DNA from: an uncultured Clostridia bacterium
GTDB taxonomy: Bacteria > Bacillota > Clostridia > Christensenellales > UBA1242
Assembly (NCBI GenBank): GCA_937914725.1
Contig: CALDMJ010000204.1
Coordinates: forward strand, 1 to 13,246
DNA length: 13,246 nucleotides
Direction: 5' to 3'
Below, one piece after another: positions 1-7,300 of the stretch (position 1 is the first letter of the stretch; every line of letters starts with the position of its first letter). The notes under the pieces were generated by a model, which searched no databases, was not told where the DNA came from, and saw only the letters and a program-made list of their open reading frames with translations. The translations under genes and the position numbers were made by a program.

Positions 1-22
1 ATTTGGTTAAGTGCTTAATCAT
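1..22 (-). CDS. Start of a minus-strand gene cut by the left edge
   Basis: Only the first seven codons are inside the window (M-I-K-H-L-T-K). The start is supported by a good Shine-Dalgarno sequence, GTGAGG on the minus strand at 31-36, eight bases before the ATG at 22-20, and by a well-formed sigma-A promoter farther upstream (57-85, minus). Nothing can be said about the product. It is transcribed divergently from the gene at 186-938 and shares its roughly 160-bp control region, so one of the two could control the other; this is inference from layout only. Confidence 0.6.
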
Positions 23-56
23 TTTTCGTTCCTCACTTTTTTAATCACTTGTTGTT

Positions 57-85
57 AGTTTACCACAACGGCGGAAAAATATCAA
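57..85 (-). promoter_or_regulatory. Promoter of the left-edge minus-strand gene
   Basis: Reading the minus strand, TTGATA (85-80) is followed after exactly 17 bases by TAAACT (62-57), preceded by TGG at the extended -10 position (65-63). Predicted start is near 50, which gives a leader of about 28 nt containing the GTGAGG ribosome-binding site. Consensus match and spacing are good; activity is inferred. Confidence 0.6.
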
Positions 86-100
86 ACGATTTTGTGGACT

Positions 101-137
101 TTTCGCAATTTTCCTGCAGGTATTGCAATTTTCGCAA
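101..137. promoter_or_regulatory. Candidate operator between two divergent promoters
   Basis: The word GCAATTTTC occurs at 105-113 and again at 125-133, a 20-bp period (about two helical turns). Between them lies the 8-bp palindrome CCTGCAGG (113-120), and the second copy forms part of an inverted repeat, TTGC-aattttc-GCAA (123-137). The second copy covers the -35 box of the plus-strand promoter. This layout suits a dimeric repressor acting on both divergent genes, but no regulator is identified. Confidence 0.4.
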
Positions 138-151
138 TAATGTGGTATACT
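123..151 (+). promoter_or_regulatory. Promoter of the gene at 186-938
   Basis: TTGCAA (123-128), a 17-bp spacer and TATACT (146-151), with TGG directly before the -10 giving an extended -10 element. Predicted start is near 158, leaving a leader of about 28 nt. A second TATAAT at 157-162 has no -35 partner at usable distance and is considered incidental. Confidence 0.65.
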
Positions 152-185
152 TAGGGTATAATAATACAAAGGAAGGGAAATTTTT

Positions 186-938
186 ATGAACAATCTTGAC
201 CAATATGATTTAGAATTTATCAACAAAAACTGTCCAAAGGGGCAAGTTCCTGTGTTTGCCGTTAAGGGGGAAATAAAAAATGTAGGTTTACACAAAAAAA
301 TCAAAGAGTTATATCTTCGAGCAGGAAATAAAATAGGACACCGCATACCTTGTTCTCCTGCTATAGATGAAATCATAGTTGAAAAAGCACATAAGGATAA
401 CTATGTTTGGGCCTACTATGCGACGCCTGAGGAACGCGACTTGCTTCGCAGTGAAAAACATAGACTTATGAACCTCAATTTCCGTGAACGATTTAATATG
501 CACACATCATGCTTCGCATTCAATGATAAAGGCGAATATAATGATGCATTTCGTATTCCACTTGGCAAAGTTAAAACGCTAAAAGATGTTAATCAAATTG
601 TCAACCAAATCAAGGATACACTATCCTTAAACGAAGCGTTTATTGTAGTTGCTCCACGTGGAGATAATGACTACGCACTTTACTTCTCCGCTTTCACACC
701 TAATAGTAAAACGGGCTTCCCAATACATTATTTAGCAAAAGCGCACGCACAAGCACAAATGGCGCTGTTGGATAAATTTGAAAATCACGAACTCGACCTT
801 TGTGACTTTAATGGTAATTACTACAATGTTGACGACGAAAAAGCGGTCGTAGAAAACAAAATAAATGCACTAAGTCGCCGCAAAAAAACAAAACAAAATA
901 TGCATACCAATACCGACGAGCCAACGCTTTGCGTATAA
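186..938 (+). CDS. Hypothetical soluble protein, 250 residues
   Basis: The ATG at 186 has a strong ribosome-binding site, AAAGGAAGGG (168-177), eight bases upstream, and a well-formed promoter before it, so the gene is very likely real. I do not recognise the family. The protein has no signal peptide or membrane segment. It is rich in charged and aromatic residues; the middle (about residues 75-125) carries a basic stretch running into HTSCFAF, followed by an alternating strand/helix pattern. The last 25 or so residues are a lysine/arginine-rich, low-complexity tail (SRRKKTKQ), a possible nucleic-acid or membrane-surface contact. It stands alone, is divergent from the left-edge gene and is convergent with the gene at 1124-2269. 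Its expression is probably controlled at the shared operator-like region upstream. Function unknown. Confidence 0.8.
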   Translation: MNNLDQYDLEFINKNCPKGQVPVFAVKGEIKNVGLHKKIKELYLRAGNKIGHRIPCSPAIDEIIVEKAHKDNYVWAYYATPEERDLLRSEKHRLMNLNFRERFNMHTSCFAFNDKGEYNDAFRIPLGKVKTLKDVNQIVNQIKDTLSLNEAFIVVAPRGDNDYALYFSAFTPNSKTGFPIHYLAKAHAQAQMALLDKFENHELDLCDFNGNYYNVDDEKAVVENKINALSRRKKTKQNMHTNTDEPTLCV

Positions 939-1029
939 AAAATGACGCCTGGAACATACAAAACAACATTTGGCACCGCAAAATTAAATACACATTTAAT
1001 AAAACACTTTCTACAGTATAATTGTAAAG

Positions 1030-1073
1030 CACCCCTAAAAACTAGGATACTTCATACCGTAGAGGTGTTTTTT
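1030..1073 (+). terminator. Intrinsic terminator after the gene at 186-938
   Basis: CACCCCT (1030-1036) pairs with AGAGGTG (1061-1067), seven positions with one mismatch and a long loop, followed directly by six Ts (1068-1073). It lies about 90 bases after the stop codon. On the minus strand the hairpin lacks a U-run, so it is a poor terminator for the convergent gene. A TATAAT at 1017-1022 sits just upstream, but its -35 is weak. Confidence 0.55.
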
Positions 1074-1123
1074 ATGATGTATTTTTATGATACACATATT
1101 ATGCAATTATATCAATATAAAAA

Positions 1124-2269
1124 CTATTCAATTGTTGTGATTCCAAAGCGATACAATAGCGTGTGGCAGTTTAGTAGCGAGCAGCGCTTGATTGTGTCAA
1201 TCAACGTTTCGCAATCTAGTTCGCTAAATAGTGAGTATCCAGAATCGGGCATTAGGTTTTTGGCGTAAAAGGCTGTTTTTTGATAGAGATTTTGAAAGGA
1301 CTCCGCCAAGTTTTGCAAAAGATTAGTATACACCTTATAAATATAAAAAAGTTTTTCATTCATATTCGCGGGAACTTTGGAAAGCGCTTCCGCATACTGC
1401 CCTAGCGTCACCGTTTGCTCAAAATCGTCGCGAACAACATACAGTGGTGAATGAAGTTCGTTTTTGAAATAAATTTCATACAAAACTGACAGCATTTGCG
1501 CAAATACAAAGTTAATTTTGGCAAAGTCTTTGAAATGACACACATTTTTTTCCAAGTACATTTGCGTGAGATAGTACGAATCGCAAAATGGCACGCCGTC
1601 GTAAAGCCCATACTGCACGACAAGTAGCAAGTTAAGATTTAGCAAAAAACTGCGGTCGGCGGACGTTTCAAACTTGCCGTTTGTATTCAAAAGTTCAAGA
1701 TAGATATCAAAAACAGTCTTTGTGTTCAGCGCACAAGGCATTTGAAAAAATTTTTCACTAAGATAGCTTTCAAACATTCCAAACAGGTGCGACATTAATT
1801 GAGAAAAGGCATCCGCGAAGTCAAATTGCGCAGTAGTGTCGACGATTGTGGCGCAAAGTTTTTGCTTGACAAAAACGGGCGTGGCGTTCATCATCGCGTA
1901 CGAACATTGCGTGTACAAGGAAAGGTGTGTGTCCGCAATGCACACATACGGAACATCCAGTTTACTGCTCAAAAGTTTTGTCAAATTGAGTGCGTGCTCA
2001 TCCCCAAACGCCACCAAAAGACGCGTATTCTCCTTGAGTTGCAGCCGCGCTAAATTGACACCCGCGAGACTGTAGCAGAGTTCGGGCGGAATTTCCACAA
2101 ACGCGATTTTGTAGTACTTTCGCAGTTTGTCAACTTTGTCACACAAGTTTTGCCCCACAATTGCAATTTCTTGACACTGATAGTTTGTAAAGATTTCGCA
2201 AAAGCGCGATTCCACATCATCAGTCAAAAAAATGTTGCTTTTTTCAAAATATTCTTCAAGTTCTTTCAT
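1124..2269 (-). CDS. Unrecognised 381-residue protein, possibly a degenerate dehydrogenase-like fold
   Basis: A complete reading frame starting M-K-E-L-E-E-Y-F. An in-frame ATG six codons upstream (2287) would give 387 residues, but a consensus TATAAT (2281-2276) lies between the two ATGs and would place the transcript start at about 2269; neither ATG has a clear ribosome-binding site. Residues 85-115 (LLVAFGDEHALNLTKLL, then a lysine-leucine-aspartate-valine-proline turn) line up by eye with the NAD-binding GGGSxxDxxK...GxPxxxxPT segment of iron-alcohol dehydrogenases and glycerol-1-phosphate dehydrogenases. The glycine triplet is gone, and I see no metal-binding histidine pair in the C-terminal half. 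If the fold is right it is probably not a working dehydrogenase. No signal peptide or clear membrane helix. It follows the rRNA methyltransferase gene after 187 bp in the same direction. The fold assignment is weak; the gene itself is likely real. Confidence 0.7.
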   Translation of the reverse strand: MKELEEYFEKSNIFLTDDVESRFCEIFTNYQCQEIAIVGQNLCDKVDKLRKYYKIAFVEIPPELCYSLAGVNLARLQLKENTRLLVAFGDEHALNLTKLLSSKLDVPYVCIADTHLSLYTQCSYAMMNATPVFVKQKLCATIVDTTAQFDFADAFSQLMSHLFGMFESYLSEKFFQMPCALNTKTVFDIYLELLNTNGKFETSADRSFLLNLNLLLVVQYGLYDGVPFCDSYYLTQMYLEKNVCHFKDFAKINFVFAQMLSVLYEIYFKNELHSPLYVVRDDFEQTVTLGQYAEALSKVPANMNEKLFYIYKVYTNLLQNLAESFQNLYQKTAFYAKNLMPDSGYSLFSELDCETLIDTIKRCSLLNCHTLLYRFGITTIE

Positions 2270-2275
2270 ATTCGC

Positions 2276-2281
2276 ATTATA
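2276..2281 (-). promoter_or_regulatory. Consensus -10 box just before the gene at 1124-2269
   Basis: On the minus strand TATAAT at 2281-2276 lies six bases before the ATG at 2269. A promoter here would give a transcript beginning at or next to that ATG (leaderless). No good -35 is present at 16-18 bp; TTGGCA at 2309-2304 is 22 bp away. The box may be chance in AT-rich DNA, so confidence is low. Confidence 0.3.
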
Positions 2282-2363
2282 ACGCATTTATTACGAAAAA
2301 AAATGCCAACTCTTGCTTGAATTTGACATTTTTTGTTGTATTTATCTTTGATTAAAAACTAAG

Positions 2364-2379
2364 TTGCAAATTTTTGCAA
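2364..2379. repeat. Perfect inverted repeat TTGCAAA-TT-TTTGCAA
   Basis: Two 7-bp arms separated by 2 bp, in the gap between the methyltransferase gene and the gene at 1124-2269, about 95 bp before the latter. It is compact and symmetrical, like a repressor site, and resembles the TTGC...GCAA repeat at 123-137. It is not followed by a U-run on either strand, so a terminator role is unlikely. Confidence 0.4.
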
Positions 2380-2456
2380 TTTGAAAAAAAGCAACACATC
2401 ATTATATAATGGTACACGATTTTTACATAAAAGAGTTTTTCATAATCGCGCGTCTT

Positions 2457-3758
2457 TTATCGCGTTTTGAGTGTCAAAACGGTCAATGACTCGATGCTGT
2501 TCGTTTGTGGGAACATATCAAAACTTTGAACGTAATTTATATCATACGCTACAGATAAGTCGCGCAAATCTTTTGCAAGGCTTGTCGGACTGCAGCTCAT
2601 ATAGACAACCTTTTTCGGTGCAAGTTTAATAATTTCATCTATAACTTGCTTGCCTGCCCCCTTGCGCGGCGGGTCAAGGAACACAACTAGGTTTTCGCGT
2701 TCTTTTTCCGTGAAGTTGAGGGTTTGCAAAACTTTTCCACAGTCGCCCGCGTTTGCAATAAGTATATCTGCGACTCCATACTTTTGCGCCATTTGTTTTG
2801 CCGCTTGCACACTGTTTTCGACGTATTCAACACTGCACACATAGTTTTGGTTTTGCGCAAACAAGACGCTTGTGACGCCCAGCCCTGAATATAAATCAAG
2901 GACGACCTTATTTTTGCCGACTTCACTGACTATTTGTTTGTACATCAATTCCGCGACTTCAAAGTTTGTTTGCGTGAAGTTGAGCGGCGTAACATTAATG
3001 CTAAGCCCGCAAAGCAAAATTTCTTCGCTAGCATCACCAGCCACGCACTTTGCGTCCTTGTAGTTAAGCAAAGTCGATGTCGCAAACTGCTTTGCGCTCC
3101 AAAGCGAAACAATCTCAAATTGCGCCTTGAGATAATCATAGAAAGTCTTGTCACATTTCCCGCTGCTTGTTTGTACAAGTACCAAAAGTTTACCATCATA
3201 ATAGTTCGCAAACACGCTCTCAAAATCGGCGTCCGTGTCAACTACAAACTGCCTTATCACGCTAATGAGTTTTTGCGAATAGTCTCCACAAATTAAGCAC
3301 TTGTCGATGTCGACAATATTGTGTGTTTTTGTTTCAAAAAAACCTACAAAAACTTGCCCATCGCGTTTTTCTACTTTCAATTGCAGTGCGTTGCGATACC
3401 CAAACTTTTGCTTGCCACAAACAGTTTCCTTGACGTCTATATCGAAGTTAGTAACCTTTTTTATCGTCCTTTGCAAACTTAGTTTCTTGAACAACTTTTG
3501 CGTTTCATCAGTCAAGTGCATTAATTTGCAGCCACCACACTTGCCAAAATATGGACACGGCGGCGTTGCACGACGAAAAGACGGCTCAATGATTTTCAGC
3601 ATATTGCCCCAGTGTAAATTATCTTTTTCTTTGACAATCTCAGCAGTGACCGTTTCGCCCTCAACTGCACCGTCAATGAAATAGACTTCATTCCCGATTT
3701 TGGCGATACCTTCACCCTCAACCGACATATCAATAATTTTAAATTCTTTTGTTTCCAT
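2457..3758 (-). CDS. rlmD: 23S rRNA (uracil-5-)-methyltransferase, RlmD/RlmCD type
   Basis: A TrmA/RumA-family enzyme that transfers a methyl group from S-adenosylmethionine to C5 of uridine; in this family the target is 23S rRNA U1939, with U747 as well in the Gram-positive RlmCD branch. The protein is 433 residues. An N-terminal TRAM RNA-binding domain (about 1-59) is followed by iron-sulfur ligands C68, C74 and C77 (CPYFGKCGGC), with a fourth cysteine at C154 or C157. The SAM loop is VLDLYSGLG (286-294), the DPPRKG motif is at 362-367, the catalytic nucleophile is C389 in MSCSPTSLAKDL, and the general base is E423. All active-site residues are present. The start at 3758 is preferred over the in-frame ATG at 3785 because a TGTTATAAT promoter element overlaps the upstream start and AGAGAG lies just before 3758. 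Which uridine is modified cannot be read from sequence. Confidence 0.95.
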   Translation of the reverse strand: METKEFKIIDMSVEGEGIAKIGNEVYFIDGAVEGETVTAEIVKEKDNLHWGNMLKIIEPSFRRATPPCPYFGKCGGCKLMHLTDETQKLFKKLSLQRTIKKVTNFDIDVKETVCGKQKFGYRNALQLKVEKRDGQVFVGFFETKTHNIVDIDKCLICGDYSQKLISVIRQFVVDTDADFESVFANYYDGKLLVLVQTSSGKCDKTFYDYLKAQFEIVSLWSAKQFATSTLLNYKDAKCVAGDASEEILLCGLSINVTPLNFTQTNFEVAELMYKQIVSEVGKNKVVLDLYSGLGVTSVLFAQNQNYVCSVEYVENSVQAAKQMAQKYGVADILIANAGDCGKVLQTLNFTEKERENLVVFLDPPRKGAGKQVIDEIIKLAPKKVVYMSCSPTSLAKDLRDLSVAYDINYVQSFDMFPQTNSIESLTVLTLKTR

Positions 3759-3787
3759 ATAGTTCTCTCTAAAAATATATTCCATTA

Positions 3788-3796
3788 ATTATAACA
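3788..3796 (-). promoter_or_regulatory. Extended -10 promoter of the rRNA methyltransferase
   Basis: Minus strand TGTTATAAT (3796-3788) is a perfect extended -10 element. The -35 region (around 3811-3816) is weak, which extended -10 promoters tolerate. Predicted start is near 3781, inside the upstream ATG at 3785, so translation should use the ATG at 3758 with its AGAGAG site. Confidence 0.55.
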
Positions 3797-4054
3797 AATA
3801 ATCAAAAAAAATGCACTTATTTTTAACATAGTTTTCCACATTTTTTACTAAAACGCCCATTTTTTGCCTTTATCCCCACCATTCCAAACATCATTCTTGC
3901 GCTTTTTTGATAAATTGCCCCACATTGGACATATCAACAACCAATTTGCATAATCATAAACTTAGACTGTAAAAATGTACCCACATAAAGCACTAACATT
4001 GAAAACTCATATTATCACGACGAAAAGACCGATGTCGAACTCTGCTCAAATCAA
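3797..4054. other. Gene-free interval before the XRE remnant
   Basis: No supported gene. It holds A/T-rich DNA with scattered C-runs on the plus strand. TTGGAC (3925-3930), 18 bp and CATAAT (3949-3954) form a possible old plus-strand promoter pointing at the XRE-like remnant. From an ATG at 3975 a roughly 59-codon frame runs over the remnant in a different reading frame, which suggests frameshift decay of the original gene. TTTTCCACA at 3832-3840 is a one-mismatch DnaA-box-like word, isolated and probably chance. Confidence 0.4.
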
Positions 4055-4159
4055 ATGTATGAGCAACGACGAAACAACATCATTAAAGCACAAGTCGAAA
4101 CCCTTTACAAACTCGCGCGAGTTTTGGGTTGTAATATTGAATATTTATTAGAAGATTAA
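4055..4159 (+). pseudogene. C-terminal remnant of an XRE-family (HTH) regulator
   Basis: The last part of this frame reads LYKLARVLGCNIEYLLED and then stops. It matches the C-terminal end of the compact Cro/C1-type helix-turn-helix domain (the typical ETLxKLAxxLGxSxxYLL ending, with a short acidic tail). Upstream, the same frame lacks a recognisable DNA-recognition helix and runs into a stop at about 3987, and no ribosome-binding site precedes the ATG at 4055, so only 34 codons could be translated. I read it as the decayed end of a repressor gene, perhaps from a lost prophage or integrative element. A short functional peptide cannot be excluded but is unlikely. Confidence 0.55.
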
Positions 4160-4217
4160 ACAACAAGTTATGTACTTTAGTACGTAAACGCAAAATCAAT
4201 ATTTTTGCGTAAGTTTA

Positions 4218-4262
4218 AAAAACAGTTTCTTGCAATTGGCAAAAATGCAAGAAACTGTTTTT
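4218..4262 (-). terminator. Strong intrinsic terminator of the giant lipoprotein gene
   Basis: AAAAACAGTTTCTTGCA (4218-4234) and TGCAAGAAACTGTTTTT (4246-4262) form a perfect 17-bp stem with an 11-nt loop. It lies 75 bases beyond the stop of the minus-strand lipoprotein gene, and on the minus strand the stem ends in a run of six Ts. The stem also has a U-rich end on the plus strand, so it can work in both directions and would insulate the XRE remnant side. Confidence 0.9.
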
Positions 4263-4337
4263 AACTTTTATTTTAAAAGTATAGTGTTTTTCTGTTTTAC
4301 TGTTTTTCTTTTTTTTATGCAGAAGCGCATCACTTGT

Positions 4338-7300
4338 TTAGGACTCCCAAATAAGTTTTGGATAGTTGCCCGCAATGTATGCAAAGTATTCTTGCACTTC
4401 ATTAAGCAAGTCAATGACTGCGCCTGTCGTGCCACTTTCCGCTTTCAATAGCTCGGATGTGACAAGTGCCATACTTCTGCTGCCATTGGTTTGTATTGTT
4501 TGCGTGCAGGAGCGCGGAATGCCGACACCGTCGATGTAGAATGAGTTATATACAAACGATTTTTCACTGTTTGTGTTCCAACCCACGATGCCGCCAACGG
4601 TAGTATTAAATCTTTCGTTGCTAGAATTGTAGATATACACAGTGCCGACATTGTAGCACGTGCTGATAGTTCCGCCCGCGATAAGCCCGACGATGCCGCC
4701 GACCCTTGTGCCTGCTTCGGATGAGTCATCCCCACTTGCTAGCGCGTTGACAAGCCCCATATTGTAGCAAGCCAAAACTTGTGGCATAACAACGCCCGTT
4801 GTACTGAGTACATTAAACTCAATCATACCTGCAATACCGCCCGCGCGAGCAAACGCGCTACCAAGATCGCCTTGGCTTGGCGTTGCATTGATTGACGCAA
4901 CGTTTTTGCAACTTTCAATCGAACTTGCAACCCCGACGCAGTAGCCTGCGATACCGCCCGCGTAAGTACCTTGAATCTGCTTATCAATAGGATTTACGCT
5001 GCCGTAAATTGCGCGCGTTTCACTATTTTTTATGACGCCCAAGTTGTAGCCGACGATACCGCCCGCATAAACATATGTTTTTGTGTTTGTCGCATTAATC
5101 AATATTTGCGAAACACACCCAACGATTGTACCCGTGTTGGTGTTTTCGCCAGCGATACCACCGACGTATGTTTGTTGGTTCCCGCCCGCATAAGCGGACG
5201 TAATGCCGCCCCCCGACGTGGTAATGACGGTCACATTTCTAATGACTCCGCTGTTTGAAGCGGCTACAATACCGATTTTGTGATATGAACCACTGACCAC
5301 AAAGTCGCGCAAAGTCAAGTTCCTGACGATACCCGATTTCGCAATTGATGAGAACAATCCAAATTCACCCACGCCTCCAAACGCCGTAGTGTTGTTGACG
5401 CTATCAAACGCAATCGTGTGCCCGTTTCCGTCCAAAACGCCTTCAAAACTATAGCCGTTGTTGACTTTAGCAAAACTCAATTCATCAAGCGTGCCAAGTG
5501 GCACAAATGTCGAGTCAATTGTGATATCTTCCATTAATTTGAACGACTTATCATACAAGTAGTTCAAGTAATTCAATTGCTGCAACGCGGTATAAGTCTT
5601 TGCCGTGACTCCTTGCCCAACAGTGAATGTTTTGATAATATAAGGATCATCCATTGCCCCACTGCCCTCGCTGAACAGGTCGAACTGGTACTCGTCGCCA
5701 AGTTCCGCCTTATCGCTTTGAATGCAGTTGACGCCCACCGCGTAGACAAGCAACTTGTACTTGCCAAGTTTGTTGAGCGTGCGGAAGTTGACATCGCCCG
5801 CGTATTCAACGTTTATCGTGTCCATATCAAACTCTTGCCCGTCCTCAGCAAAGTAGTAGCAGAACATATATCGAACATCTAACGTACTCGAGCTTTCCGC
5901 CTTGCTCCAGCGGAACACACCATTTGCAACGCTCAAGTCCTTCGGCGCAGCAAGTTTTGCCGCGTTAATTTTGGTTGGATCGGAGTTGACACAAGCAAAA
6001 CTTTTCGTTCCTTTGACGACAGTTTCACCGCTCGCGCGGACTGCAAACTCATATTCGCCGACAAACAACGTATCGTCGTCAAACCTGTAGTAATTGTCCA
6101 CAACATCTATAGGGTCAAAGGTTACTGTTTGATAGGTATACGTAATAAAGTACTTTGAAGTATTTTCAACCGCATTCCACTCAAGGTAGCCCGCGCGCGC
6201 CAACTGCTCAGGGTCAGTCGTCGTAAAATCGGAGTTGATGTGCAGATTTTCAGGCGTGTCCATTTTGTAGACAGCAAATTCGTCCGAAACATCCGAGTTT
6301 AAAAATCCGTCCGAGCCGCTTGCTTGAAGCGATCCAAGTTGCCTAACCTTGACATAGTAATATCCCGAATCAATTCCTTCAAAGGTGTACTTGAATTCAG
6401 TCGTCTCAAAGTTTTCACACTCAACACCTTCGTCCGTAACGATAATAATGTTGTACGCGCGCGCCCCCGTGTTGTCCCAACTAAGCACGCCGTCATCGAT
6501 ATACATTACAACTTTTTCAAGTTTGCTTGCAGAAATCGGGTCGGACGCGTCACTTGTAAGCGTAGCGTCATTGTTACCGACACTGCGCACGCGAATTGTG
6601 TAGTTGATTGCGCTAAAATTCTCATTAAGTTCAAAAGTATTTGTGCCACCAACAGCAATGTAAGTGTCATTGACAATGAGTTCATAACCATTAACCGCGT
6701 CCGCGTTGTTCATCCACGAAACCTTGCCCTCCAAAACACCCAAATCGTTTGGCGCGTTTAATTTTTTGAGCGCATCCGAGTCGACATACTTTGTGTCGTC
6801 ACCCTTAACGCTAATTGAAACCTGATAAGTTCCCCTTTCGCCCGTTGGTAAATACCAGTTTTCTTCCTTTGGCTGCAATTGCGTACCGTAAGAAAGAATG
6901 TATTTTTGCGTAAGCGCATCATAGCGGTAAACGTAAATACTATAGAGCGTCGCATTTTCGACCGCCTTCCAATAAAGTTGTCCGTTTTTCACCTCAAGGT
7001 CGGCTCTTTCAGCTGTCGACGCAATAGGTGTGCGCAGTTTTTCAATAGTAAAGTCTTCGCTCGTCTCACTTGAGAATGTTGACGACCCGTTGCCTAGCGC
7101 CGTGATTGAAATATAGTATTCGCCCGCCGTGAACTGCGTACCAAACTCAAACGTCGTCACGTCTTTGCGGTTCTTGTAAATCGTTGGCTGTGTTTCGGAC
7201 GGTTTTTTGATTCCTATTTCGTACTCGACTGCCGAATACACTTTTGTATAATTAAGCATACCATTGACAACCGACAAAACGGGAATTCCCAATTTTTCAA

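Noticed and set aside
1017..1073. A 45-nt RNA from TATAAT at 1017-1022 to the T-run
   Set aside because: The transcript would consist only of the terminator hairpin, and the -35 (TTTAAT, 16 bp) is poor.
942..1268. Plus-strand frame of 108 codons, with an inner ATG at 1074 after GAGGTG
   Set aside because: It overlaps the 3' end of the minus-strand gene at 1124-2269, and the GAGGTG is the right arm of the terminator stem; the translation shows no protein-like pattern.
3832..3840. DnaA-box-like TTTTCCACA
   Set aside because: Single, one mismatch, no companions within several hundred bases.
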